NCBI RefSeq assembly: GCF_900604345.1
Contig: NZ_LR026983.1
Coordinates: 620,001-684,000 of the forward strand
Length of the DNA: 64,000 nt
Direction: 5' to 3'
Source of the DNA: Maliibacterium massiliense
Lineage (GTDB): Bacteria > Bacillota > Clostridia > Christensenellales > Maliibacteriaceae
The position numbers and the translations under genes are program-made. Below the pieces are notes generated by a model, which searched no databases, was not told the origin of the DNA, and saw only the letters and a list, made by a program, of their open reading frames with translations. Shown here one piece after another: positions 36,241-43,702 of this stretch; positions within the stretch are counted from its first letter, which is position 1; each line of letters starts with the position of its first letter.

Positions 36241-37370
36241 GCTTCATCCTCCTTATCGGGAACGTATTTGCTGTCGCAGTACACGCAGCGCAGCCCGTCG
36301 TGCGCCATCTTAACCAGCTTGGGCAGGTGGGGCTCGCCCCGCAGGATGCAGCGGGGGTTTTTACAGTGGGTATGCGCCGGCGCGTTGCTCTGGGGCAGGC
36401 GCTTGTAGCCCACCTCGTGCAGATTGGAGCCGCACACGGGGTTTCTGCCCAGCATGCCCAGTAGGGAGATGATCAGCGCCATGCGCACGTACATGCCGTA
36501 CTGGGCCTGCACCAAATAGCAGGCGCGCGGGTCGGTATCCACCTCTTGGGCGATCTCATGCACGCGGGGCAGCGGGTGCAGCACCATCATATCCGCCCGG
36601 GCCATGGCCATGCGGCGGGCGTCGAGCACGTAGCAATCCTTGAGGCGCTCGTACGCCTCGCGCGAGGCGAAGCGCTCCTGCTGGATGCGCGTCATGTAGA
36701 GGATGTCCAGCGCATCGATGCAGTCGTCCAGGCTCTCCACCTCGCGGAAGTTTGCCGCGCCCTGGGCCTGCAGTTCCTCCCACACGTAGGAGGGCACGCG
36801 CAGCTCTTTGGGGGAGATCAGCACAAATTGGACGTTTTTGTAGCGGGACATCGCCCGGATCAGCGAGTGCACCGTGCGGCCGAATTTCAGGTCGCCGCAC
36901 AGGCCCACGGTGAGGTTTTCAAAATGCCCCTTGACCTTGCGGATGGTGTAGAGATCGGTCAAGGTTTGGGTGGGGTGCAGGTGCCCGCCGTCACCCGCGT
37001 TGATGACGGGGATGCCCGAGTAGAGCGAGGCGGCCATGGGCGCCCCCTCCACCGGATGGCGGATCACCGCGATATCGGCGTAGCCGTTGATCATGCGGAT
37101 GGTGTCGCTCATCACCTCGCCCTTAGAGCTGGAGCTGCTCAAAGGATCGGAAAAACCGATCACCTCCCCGCCCAGCCGGAGCATCGCCGCCTCAAAACTC
37201 AAGCGGGTGCGGGTGCTGGGCTCGGAAAAGAGCGATGCGAGGATTTTGCCCGCGCATGCTTTGGCATAGAGGTGGGGGTGGTCGACGATATCGTCGCACA
37301 GCCGGAACACCTGCTCCATCTCCTCGACGGAAAAATCAGTGGGACAAATGAGATTTCTACCCTGTAGCAT
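36237..37370 (-). CDS. pyrB: Aspartate carbamoyltransferase with PyrI-like zinc tail
   Basis: 377 residues from the ATG at 37370. Residues 1 to about 315 are the catalytic chain: [20 protein letters not shown] is the carbamoyl-phosphate loop, [13 protein letters not shown] the swinging loop, and [22 protein letters not shown] the aspartate-binding end. The last 60 residues resemble the zinc domain of the regulatory chain PyrI, with Cys in a C-x4-C-x20-C-x2-C pattern (CKNPRC...CVYC). The nucleotide-binding part of PyrI is absent, so CTP/ATP control is not expected. A possible 57-residue N-terminal extension (from 37541) is in frame but crosses the attenuator and is rejected. Confidence 0.95.
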   Translation of the reverse strand: MLQGRNLICPTDFSVEEMEQVFRLCDDIVDHPHLYAKACAGKILASLFSEPSTRTRLSFEAAMLRLGGEVIGFSDPLSSSSSKGEVMSDTIRMINGYADIAVIRHPVEGAPMAASLYSGIPVINAGDGGHLHPTQTLTDLYTIRKVKGHFENLTVGLCGDLKFGRTVHSLIRAMSRYKNVQFVLISPKELRVPSYVWEELQAQGAANFREVESLDDCIDALDILYMTRIQQERFASREAYERLKDCYVLDARRMAMARADMMVLHPLPRVHEIAQEVDTDPRACYLVQAQYGMYVRMALIISLLGMLGRNPVCGSNLHEVGYKRLPQSNAPAHTHCKNPRCILRGEPHLPKLVKMAHDGLRCVYCDSKYVPDKEDEA

Positions 37371-37389
37371 ACAGACGCACGCCCTTTCT

Positions 37390-37560
37390 TTAACCGCGTT
37401 CTCTGGGGGAAACGCCGAAAAAAAATGCCTCCCGCACGCGGAAAGCATTTTGCCTGTGAGCAAAAACAAAAACGCCAAGGCCCACAGTAGCGACACTGTG
37501 GTTATAGATCGCGTTGTCGCTGTATGCATGCCAGCCTGCACGCCCGCACAACCGCGTCAT
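37390..37560 (-). CDS. pyrL-like leader peptide (56 residues)
   Basis: ATG at 37560, preceded by GGGGGAGAGGG, starts a 57-codon frame whose TAA at 37390 lies 19 bases before pyrB. The peptide begins [20 protein letters not shown] and includes a GVFVFAHR stretch and [10 protein letters not shown]; these Phe/Val codons are the U-rich pause tract and the terminator U-run themselves. The reading frame thus passes fully through the terminator, as enterobacterial pyrL does. No sequence similarity to E. coli PyrL is claimed; the similarity is in layout. Confidence 0.75.
   Translation of the reverse strand: MTRLCGRAGWHAYSDNAIYNHSVATVGLGVFVFAHRQNAFRVREAFFFGVSPRERG
37418..37501 (-). promoter_or_regulatory. 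UTP-sensing style transcription attenuator of the pyr operon
   Basis: In minus-strand order: a pause hairpin CCACAGT/ACTGTGG (37501-37482), a U-rich tract GGCGTTTTTGTTTTTG (37476-37461), then a terminator with an AAAATGC...GCATTTT stem closed by CCG/CGG and followed by U8 (37451-37418). All of it lies inside the leader ORF. No PyrR-binding sequence was recognised. Confidence 0.75.
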
Positions 37561-37598
37561 TCCCTCTCCCCCTCGCGTTTTTTGCCTAAACTTTCAAT

Positions 37599-37627
37599 AT
37601 TATAGCAACGGTATGTGGTATTGTCAA
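37599..37627 (-). promoter_or_regulatory. pyr operon promoter
   Basis: On the minus strand, TTGACA (37627-37622) and TATAAT (37604-37599) with a 17-base spacer, an exact consensus promoter. Confidence 0.95.
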
Positions 37628-37759
37628 GCGTATCTGCGACGGCGACGCGTTGTTGCTACATGTTGCCATGCGGCCGGACAAAACACGCTGCACCGCAGCA
37701 GCCAAATGCGTCGCCACATCCTTTGCGCCGCCAGGTTTTTCAGCCAGGCTGAAGGGGGC

Positions 37760-37843
37760 CTATTTCTTTCTTTTTGCGGAACATATCGCAACAGCAGCGC
37801 ATACGATCGCCGCGCCGACCGCGATCCATAGAGCTAAACGCAT
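37760..37843 (-). CDS. 27-residue single-span membrane peptide
   Basis: ATG at 37843 after GGGAGGA (37857-37851) spaced by 7 bases. The peptide starts MRLALWIAVGAAIVCAAVAI and ends CSAKRKK: one hydrophobic helix of about 20 residues and a positive tail. It lies in an otherwise empty 380-base spacer between the pyr promoter and kdgK. The clean ribosome site and the amphipathic ending support a real small membrane protein, but no homologue is known to me. Confidence 0.5.
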   Translation of the reverse strand: MRLALWIAVGAAIVCAAVAICSAKRKK

Positions 37844-38039
37844 GCAGCCATCCTCCCGTTATTTCCCCTGTATGGGTGGGGCACAGAGACCTGCAGGCGC
37901 GCCTCCTTTGCGAAAGGTCGCCCGCAAGCTTTTTGAAAAGCAACTATATCCGTGTGCACCACGCGGGCCATTTGGCGAAACGCCAGGCATTTGCCCTGTA
38001 AATGGGGCGGTAATGCATTCCCCGCCGCGCTTCGGCGCT

Positions 38040-39050
38040 TCAGCGCTGCACCCGACCCGACCCGTCGCCGTGGGCCAGCGCCCATACCTCCTCTGCGCAC
38101 ACGTGGTTGGTGTCGCCCGGGATGCTGTGCTTGAGCGCGTCGGACGCCATGGCGAAATCCAGCGCGTCGCGCGCGGGCAGCCCCTTGCACAGGCCGTAGA
38201 TCAGCCCCGCGTCAAAGGCGTCGCCCCCGCCCACGCGGTCGACGATGTGCACGTCGTAGAAGCGTGAAACCAGATGGGTCTCTCCGTCGTAGAGCATGGC
38301 GCCGATGGTGTTGTTGTCTGCCGAAGCGCCGCTGCGCAGCGTCAGCGCCACGTACCGGCAGCCGAAGCGCGCGTGCAGCTGCTCGGCGGCGTAGCGGCTC
38401 TTTGCCTGCAGGTCCGCCGCCTCGTCAGGGCAGGCGATGCCGAAGAGCACGCGGGCCTGCTCCTCGTTGGCGATGCACACGTCCACGTAGGGCATGATCT
38501 TCTCCAGCGTCGCACCCGCCTCGGCCTCTCTCCACAGGTTTTTGCGGTAGTTGATATCGCAGCTGACGGTGACGCCGCGCGCGCGTGCCTGTTTGCAGGC
38601 CGCAAGGCACATGCCGGCAAGCGGCGCGCCCAGCGCCGCGGTGATGCCGGTAAAGTGGAACCAGTCGGCTCCTGCGAGGATCGCGTCCCAGTCAAACGCG
38701 TCTTCCGTAGCCTGCGCAAAGGCGGAGCGCGCCCGGTCGTAGATCACCTTGGAGGAACGCTGGCTTGCGCCCTGCTCCAGATAATAGACACCGATCCGCT
38801 CCCCGCCGCGCGCGATAAACGTGGTGTCCACGCCATAGCGCCGCAGGAAATTGACCGCGGCCTGCCCCAGCTCATGCGCAGGCAGCCTGGTCACCAAGCA
38901 GCTGTCCATGTCCCACTGTGCAAGGGCCACGGCCACGTTAGCCTCGGTGCCCCCGTAGACGATATCAAAGCGCTCGGCCTGCACAAAGCGCGTGTGGCCC
39001 GGCGGCGTCAGGCGCAGCATGATCTCCCCAAAGTTTACGATGCGTCCCAT
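38040..39050 (-). CDS. kdgK: 2-dehydro-3-deoxygluconate kinase
   Basis: 336 residues, ATG 39050 with AAAGGAAGCTTGCT upstream. PfkB/ribokinase fold: GEIMLRLTPPGHTRFVQAERFDIVYGGTEANVAVALAQ opening, the catalytic DRVGGGDAFDAGLIYGL with the anion hole GGGD, and FTGITAALG. The best family match is the KDG kinase branch (KdgK), phosphorylating KDG to KDPG. Placed after uxaA on the same strand, it carries the hexuronate pathway one step further. A KDPG aldolase gene is not in the window. About 450 bases separate it from uxaA. Confidence 0.88.
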   Translation of the reverse strand: MGRIVNFGEIMLRLTPPGHTRFVQAERFDIVYGGTEANVAVALAQWDMDSCLVTRLPAHELGQAAVNFLRRYGVDTTFIARGGERIGVYYLEQGASQRSSKVIYDRARSAFAQATEDAFDWDAILAGADWFHFTGITAALGAPLAGMCLAACKQARARGVTVSCDINYRKNLWREAEAGATLEKIMPYVDVCIANEEQARVLFGIACPDEAADLQAKSRYAAEQLHARFGCRYVALTLRSGASADNNTIGAMLYDGETHLVSRFYDVHIVDRVGGGDAFDAGLIYGLCKGLPARDALDFAMASDALKHSIPGDTNHVCAEEVWALAHGDGSGRVQR

Positions 39051-39179
39051 AGCAAGCTTCCTTTCTATAATGCCTCAAATGCCTCTGCTCTAATATACCT
39101 CTGGCGTTTCTTCATCGACCCGCCACCTTGCGCGTGCACGTCGCTTGCGCACAGTCTTACTGCGGCGCGCACCTGTTGC

Positions 39180-39500
39180 CATCGCATGCGCTGCATCGGC
39201 GGCGCCCATGCGCGGCGGGGCGGGCGCATGGCAATCCATTGCTCCTGCGCGGGGTTCTCTCAACGCGCGTGCACCGTTCCCATGCGCGGTAAGAGGGGCG
39301 CATGTCCATCCAGCCGGGCCCTATTGCGCGGCGCGCATGGGAGCGTCCTTGCGCCGGCTGCTTCCCCAAACGCTCCCCCGCGCAAGGCGTGCATACGCCG
39401 GCAGCGCTTCCGGCATTGCCCGCCGCGCGCATCCAGACGCGCGGGCATATCTTTGCGCATGTCGCCCGGGCGTTTACCGCGCCGGCACATCCGGCGCGCC
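39180..39500 (-). repeat. GC-rich hairpin array between uxaA and kdgK
   Basis: Non-coding stretch full of perfect dyads: CCATGCGC/GCGCATGG (39206-39231), CATGCGC/GCGCATG (39281-39304), GGCGT/ACGCC (39386-39399), GCGCCGG/CCGGCGC (about 39479-39497). GGGAGCGT (39339) pairs with ACGCTCCC (39370), while the intervening CCTTGCGC (39347) pairs with GCGCAAGG (39380), an H-type pseudoknot layout. The remaining 39051-39179 shows no gene. Confidence 0.55.
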
Positions 39501-40982
39501 CTACAGCGTCACACCGTCCTTAAAGATGGCGATCTCTCGCACGCCGTGCTTCTCGCTCTGGGTGCGCGCCTGGCCCGAGGCCACACTTCGGATGTACTGG
39601 AAGAAGCGCTCCGCCGCCGCTTGAAGCGGTTCCCCTTGGGCGATGGGGCCCGCGTCAAAATCGATCCATCCCCTTTTAAAGGCGGCAAGCGCGCTGTTGC
39701 TTGCCACCTTGACCGTAGGCACCGGACAGCCGAAGGGGGTACCCCTGCCCGTGGTAAAGAGCACCAGGTGCGCGCCCGATACGGCCAGCGCGCTTGCGGC
39801 AACCAGATCGTTGCCCGGGCCAGTAAGCAGGTTGAGGCCGCAGCTTGCAACCGGCCGCCCATAATCCAGCACGTCCACCACCGGCGCGTTGCCCCCTTTT
39901 TGCGTGCAGCCCAGGGATTTATCCTCCAGCGTGGTGATGCCGCCCGTCTTGTTGCCAGGCGAGGGGTTTTCATAGACCGGCTGGCCGTGGCGCATGAAGT
40001 ACTGCTTGAAGCCGTTGATCATATCCACGGTTTTATCAAACACCGCCCGGCTTATGCAGCGGCGCATCAGCAGCCGCTCGGCGCCGAACATCTCGGGCAC
40101 CTCGGTGAGGATGCTGGTGCCCCCGCGGGCGATCAGCGCATCGGAAAACGCGCCTAATAGCGGGTTGGCCGTGATGCCGGACAGGCCGTCCGACCCGCCG
40201 CACTTGAGGCCCACCACCAGCTTGGAGACGGGCAGCGGCACGCGGCAATCGCCGCGCGCGATCTCGATCAGCTCCCGCACGATGCGCGCGCCCTCGGCCA
40301 CCTCGTCTTGGCAGGACTGCGCCGCAAGAAAGCGCACCCGCGCCCCGTCCACCGGCCCCAGCGCCTGCTTGAACGCATCGATGTTGTTGTTCTCGCACCC
40401 CAGCCCCAGCACCAGCACGCCCGCGGTGTTGGGATGGCGCACCAGGCCGGCCAGCGCGCGCTGGGTATTTTTGTGGTCCTGCCCCAGCTGGGAGCAGCCG
40501 TAGGGATGGGGGAAGGCGTACACGCCCTCCACACCCCCGCCGATATCGTCCGCACATGCGCGGGCGATGGCCTGGGCGCTTGCGTTGATGCAGCCTACCG
40601 TGGGCACGATCCATATCTCGTTGCGGATGCCCGCGCGCCCGTCGGGGCGCGCGTAGCCCAGGAACGTCTCAGGTTCTACGGGCGCAAGCGGGGTAAAGCT
40701 TGGCACGTACGCGTACGAAAGCACGTCCGAAAGCAGCGTGCGCACGTTATGGGTGTGCACATGCTCGCCAGGGGCAATGTCCTGCGTCGCCTCGCCGATG
40801 GGCGCGCCGTACTTGATGATTCGTTCCCCCCTGGCGATGGGCGCAAGCGCGATCTTGTGACCGAAGGGCACCGCCTGCCGGCAGCGCAGCGCCTGCCCCG
40901 CTGCGCACACCTGCTGCCCCGCTTCAAGCGGCCGCAGCGCCACCACCACGTTGTCCTGCCCGTTGATGCGCATCACATCCAT
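39501..40982 (-). CDS. uxaA: Altronate dehydratase
   Basis: 493 residues, ATG 40982 after GGAGGAATAAGCG. N-terminal SAF-like domain (NVVVALRPLEAGQQV...GHKIALAPIARGERIIKYGAPIGEAT), then the catalytic part with the conserved cysteines and glycines: PTVGCINASAQAIA, PHPYGCSQLGQDH, LGLGCENNNID, GLKCGGSDGLSGITANPL, and FTTGRGTPFGCPVPTVKVASNSALAA. Dehydrates D-altronate to KDG; a metal-dependent enzyme. It follows uxaB by 3 bases. Confidence 0.94.
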   Translation of the reverse strand: MDVMRINGQDNVVVALRPLEAGQQVCAAGQALRCRQAVPFGHKIALAPIARGERIIKYGAPIGEATQDIAPGEHVHTHNVRTLLSDVLSYAYVPSFTPLAPVEPETFLGYARPDGRAGIRNEIWIVPTVGCINASAQAIARACADDIGGGVEGVYAFPHPYGCSQLGQDHKNTQRALAGLVRHPNTAGVLVLGLGCENNNIDAFKQALGPVDGARVRFLAAQSCQDEVAEGARIVRELIEIARGDCRVPLPVSKLVVGLKCGGSDGLSGITANPLLGAFSDALIARGGTSILTEVPEMFGAERLLMRRCISRAVFDKTVDMINGFKQYFMRHGQPVYENPSPGNKTGGITTLEDKSLGCTQKGGNAPVVDVLDYGRPVASCGLNLLTGPGNDLVAASALAVSGAHLVLFTTGRGTPFGCPVPTVKVASNSALAAFKRGWIDFDAGPIAQGEPLQAAAERFFQYIRSVASGQARTQSEKHGVREIAIFKDGVTL

Positions 40983-40985
40983 CGC

Positions 40986-42449
40986 TTATTCCTCCACCAG
41001 TTCCTGGAGCACCGCCCGCATGCCGATCTGGTCGATGCGCGCAAGGTGCGCCGCCACGGTATCTGCAAAGCCTTCGATTTGCGAGAGGTCCTCGCCCCAG
41101 AAATCCACGCGCGCGCACAGCTCCCAGGCAAACGCCGCGCGCGGCAGGCGGGATGCTTCCTGAAAGAACGCAAGCACCTTGGCATCGTCCACAATGCGGT
41201 ATGCCTCCTTGCCGCGCCTGCCGAGCAGCGCGCCTTCCTGCATATCGCTTGCAGTATAGAACGCCGCAAGCGCCGCAAGGGAGAACGTCAGCAGCCGGGG
41301 CAGTTTGCCCGTCTCTTTGAGGCTGTCCTTGAGCGAGGGCAGGATGCGCGCACGCCATTTGGCCACCGAGTTGAGCGCGATGCTCAGCAGCTGGTGTTTG
41401 ATAAAGGGATTTGCAAAGCGCTCCAGCACGTCGGCCGCAAAGGCCTCCACCTCCGCCCGCGGCAGCTTGACGGTGGGCACGATCTCGTCAAACACCACGC
41501 GCTGCATGTAGCTGCGGATCAGCGGATCCTGCATGCACTCCAGCACGATGTCCCTGCCCGCCAGATACGCCGCCAGCACCGTGGCGGTGTGCGCGCCATT
41601 GAGCACCCTCACCTTGCGCTGCCGGTAGGGCGCGATATCCTCGGTAAAGCGCACGGGCAGCCCCGCCTTATCAAGTGGCAGCACATCGCGCGCCCGCGCC
41701 GGGCCTTCGATCACCCACAGGCCGAACGGCTCCCCCGTCACCAGCAGCGCGTCCTCATAGCCCAACTGCTTAAAAATTTCCTGCGCGTCGTCCTTGGGGT
41801 AGCCCGTGATGATGCGGTCCACCAGCGTCACGCAGAAGTCGTTGCAGTCGCACACCCACGCTTTGAACGCGTCCTCCAGCTGCCAGGCCTCGATATAGCG
41901 CAGCACGCAGGCGCGCAGCAGGTCGCCGTTGCGTTCATTGAGCTCCACAGGAAAGTGCACCAGCCCCTTATCGGGCGCGCCATGAAAATGTGTGTAGCGC
42001 TCGTAGAGAAAGCGCGTCAGCTTGCCCGGAAAGCTCTGCGGGGGGCGCATGTCAAAGCGGTCCGTCTCGTCAAAGGCGATGCCCGCCTCAGTGGTATTGG
42101 ACACCATCGCCTGCAGCGTATCGCAGCGGGCCAGCGCCAGGAGGGCGTCAAAATCCGCGTAGCAGTCGATGGCCTGCTGCACCGCGTGCACCACGCGCGT
42201 GCGCACCTGGGGCGCGCCTTCCACCACGCCGCGCAGCATCACCGTGTAGGTATTGTCCTGCGCGTCAAACGCAGAGAGATTGCCGCGGTTTGTGGGCTTG
42301 ACGATGGCCACCGCCCCGTCGTAGACGCCCTTTTCATTGGCGATATCCACCATATCGTCCACAAAGCCCCGCAGGAAATTCCCCTCGCCAAACTGCACGA
42401 TGCGCACCGGCCGCGCACGCAGCGACGCATCCCGTTTGCATTGTTTCAT
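40986..42449 (-). CDS. uxaB: Tagaturonate reductase (altronate oxidoreductase)
   Basis: 487 residues from the ATG at 42449 (AAAGGAGAGGGACG upstream). Long-chain mannitol-dehydrogenase fold: IVQFGEGNFLRGFVDDMVD is the NAD site, and KVRVLNGAHTATVLAAYLAG plus FANPFIKHQLLSIALNSVAKWRAR are the catalytic region (Lys and His). Its placement between the divergent promoter and uxaA, with uxaC across the promoter, fits tagaturonate reduction to altronate rather than fructuronate reduction, but the family alone cannot exclude UxuB activity. Confidence 0.9.
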   Translation of the reverse strand: MKQCKRDASLRARPVRIVQFGEGNFLRGFVDDMVDIANEKGVYDGAVAIVKPTNRGNLSAFDAQDNTYTVMLRGVVEGAPQVRTRVVHAVQQAIDCYADFDALLALARCDTLQAMVSNTTEAGIAFDETDRFDMRPPQSFPGKLTRFLYERYTHFHGAPDKGLVHFPVELNERNGDLLRACVLRYIEAWQLEDAFKAWVCDCNDFCVTLVDRIITGYPKDDAQEIFKQLGYEDALLVTGEPFGLWVIEGPARARDVLPLDKAGLPVRFTEDIAPYRQRKVRVLNGAHTATVLAAYLAGRDIVLECMQDPLIRSYMQRVVFDEIVPTVKLPRAEVEAFAADVLERFANPFIKHQLLSIALNSVAKWRARILPSLKDSLKETGKLPRLLTFSLAALAAFYTASDMQEGALLGRRGKEAYRIVDDAKVLAFFQEASRLPRAAFAWELCARVDFWGEDLSQIEGFADTVAAHLARIDQIGMRAVLQELVEE

Positions 42450-42502
42450 CGTCCCTCTCCTTTGCAAAACGCGCATGATAAAAGCGCAGTCGTTCCAAGG
42501 TC

Positions 42503-42532
42503 ATGGTACTTGTTGGCAATGCCCTCTGTCAA
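42503..42532 (-). promoter_or_regulatory. uxaB-uxaA promoter
   Basis: On the minus strand, TTGACA (42532-42527), 18 bases, TACCAT (42508-42503). Confidence 0.7.
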
Positions 42533-42565
42533 GCGCCCACAGGCTGTTTTGCAGCGATGCGCACC

Positions 42566-42611
42566 TTGCACGGCGTGCCTTGAGATCGTATAATAGTTGA
42601 AAAGGCTTTCA
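42566..42611 (+). promoter_or_regulatory. Promoter and LacI-type operator of the regulator-uxaC operon
   Basis: TTGCAC (42566-42571), 17 bases, TATAAT (42589-42594). TGAAAAGGCTTTCA at 42598-42611 is a near-palindrome of the TGAAAnCGnTTTCA style used by LacI-family proteins and covers the start of transcription. Confidence 0.8.
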
Positions 42612-42647
42612 CATAGGTTGTTTCTCGTTCAGGGGAGGTGCGAACGC

Positions 42648-43658
42648 ATGAACATCTACGACATTGCCCGCAAAGCCGGCGTCTCCATCGCAACGGTTTC
42701 GCGCGTCATCAACGACAGCGCGCACGTGCGCGAGGCCACGCGCCAGAAGGTGCTGTCCGTCATCGCGGACGCCAATTATACCCCCAATGCGTTTGCGCGC
42801 AACTTAAGTGCCCGCTCCAGCCGCACCGTGGGGGTGCTCTGTACGGACATCTACGATAATATGTACTACACGCGCGCCATCGCCGTGCTGGAGCAAAAAC
42901 TGCACCAGTACGGGCTGGACGTGCTGCTCTGGTGCACAGGGCGCGATTTGGAGGATAAGAAAAAGGCGGTCAATATGCTGCTGAGCCGCAAGGTGGACGG
43001 CCTGGTGCTGGTGGGCAGCGACTTTACCGAGCAGAAGGACCACAGCCACATCGCCCGCGCGGCCGCAAACGTGCCGGTGATGATCATCAACAGCCTGCTG
43101 GAACTGCCCGGCACTTACTGCCTGCTGTGCGACGAGCAGGCTGCCGAGCACGGCGTAGTGCGCGCGCTGTATAGGGATGGATACCGCAACATCGCCTTTG
43201 TCTACGCAAACGAAGCCAGAAGCACCCAGCTCAAGCGCGCAGGCTACAAGCGCGGCATCGCCTCCTGCGGCCTGGAGGTCAACCCAAGCTGGGTGCTCAA
43301 GGCCCCCAACGATATCTACCGCGGCGCGACGGTCATCCGCAAAATGCTTGAGGCCATGCCCAGACCCTGCGCCGTGGTGGCCAGCGGCGATCTGCTGGCC
43401 TGCGCCGCGCTCAAGGCGGCCGCCGCGCTGGGCCTGCGCGTGCCTGAGGACGTAGCGGTGGTGGGCTGCAACAACTCCCTTTTGTGCACCTGCGCAACCC
43501 CGTCGCTCACCAGCATCGACAACATGGCCGACGGCCTCTGCACCCGCGCCATCGATATGATGCAGCAGCTCTTTGGCGGCGAACAATGCCCGCAGGTGGT
43601 CACGCTGCCCGCGCGCCTGGTGGTGCGCGAGAGCTACCGCCCCGCGCACACCAAATAA
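42648..43658 (+). CDS. LacI family repressor (probable hexuronate regulator)
   Basis: 336 residues, ATG 42648 after GGGGAGGTGCGAACGC. The headpiece is NIYDIARKAGVSIATVSRVINDSAHVREATRQKVLSVIADANYTPNAFARNL with the hinge helix. A periplasmic-binding-like sensor domain follows (VGVLCTDIYDNMYYTRAIAVLEQ...). It is transcribed with uxaC and lies divergent from uxaB-uxaA, with a LacI-type palindrome at its own promoter. I infer it represses both directions until a hexuronate or KDG-type ligand binds. Confidence 0.9.
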   Translation: MNIYDIARKAGVSIATVSRVINDSAHVREATRQKVLSVIADANYTPNAFARNLSARSSRTVGVLCTDIYDNMYYTRAIAVLEQKLHQYGLDVLLWCTGRDLEDKKKAVNMLLSRKVDGLVLVGSDFTEQKDHSHIARAAANVPVMIINSLLELPGTYCLLCDEQAAEHGVVRALYRDGYRNIAFVYANEARSTQLKRAGYKRGIASCGLEVNPSWVLKAPNDIYRGATVIRKMLEAMPRPCAVVASGDLLACAALKAAAALGLRVPEDVAVVGCNNSLLCTCATPSLTSIDNMADGLCTRAIDMMQQLFGGEQCPQVVTLPARLVVRESYRPAHTK

Positions 43659-43702
43659 ACCATCCAAAACATCCTTACATCATTTGGAGGCGTAGAAGCG
43701 TT

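Noticed and set aside
37371-37541. An N-terminal extension of PyrB with a hydrophobic stretch
   Set aside because: It overlaps the pyr attenuator in another frame from the leader ORF, has no ribosome site, and catalytic-chain homology begins at 37370.
37418-37560. A PyrR-binding anti-terminator in the pyr leader
   Set aside because: No loop of the known PyrR consensus was seen, whereas the translated leader explains the structure.
39145-39500. Arg-rich frames in the uxaA-kdgK gap
   Set aside because: No ribosome site and no homology; the sequence is better explained as inverted repeats.
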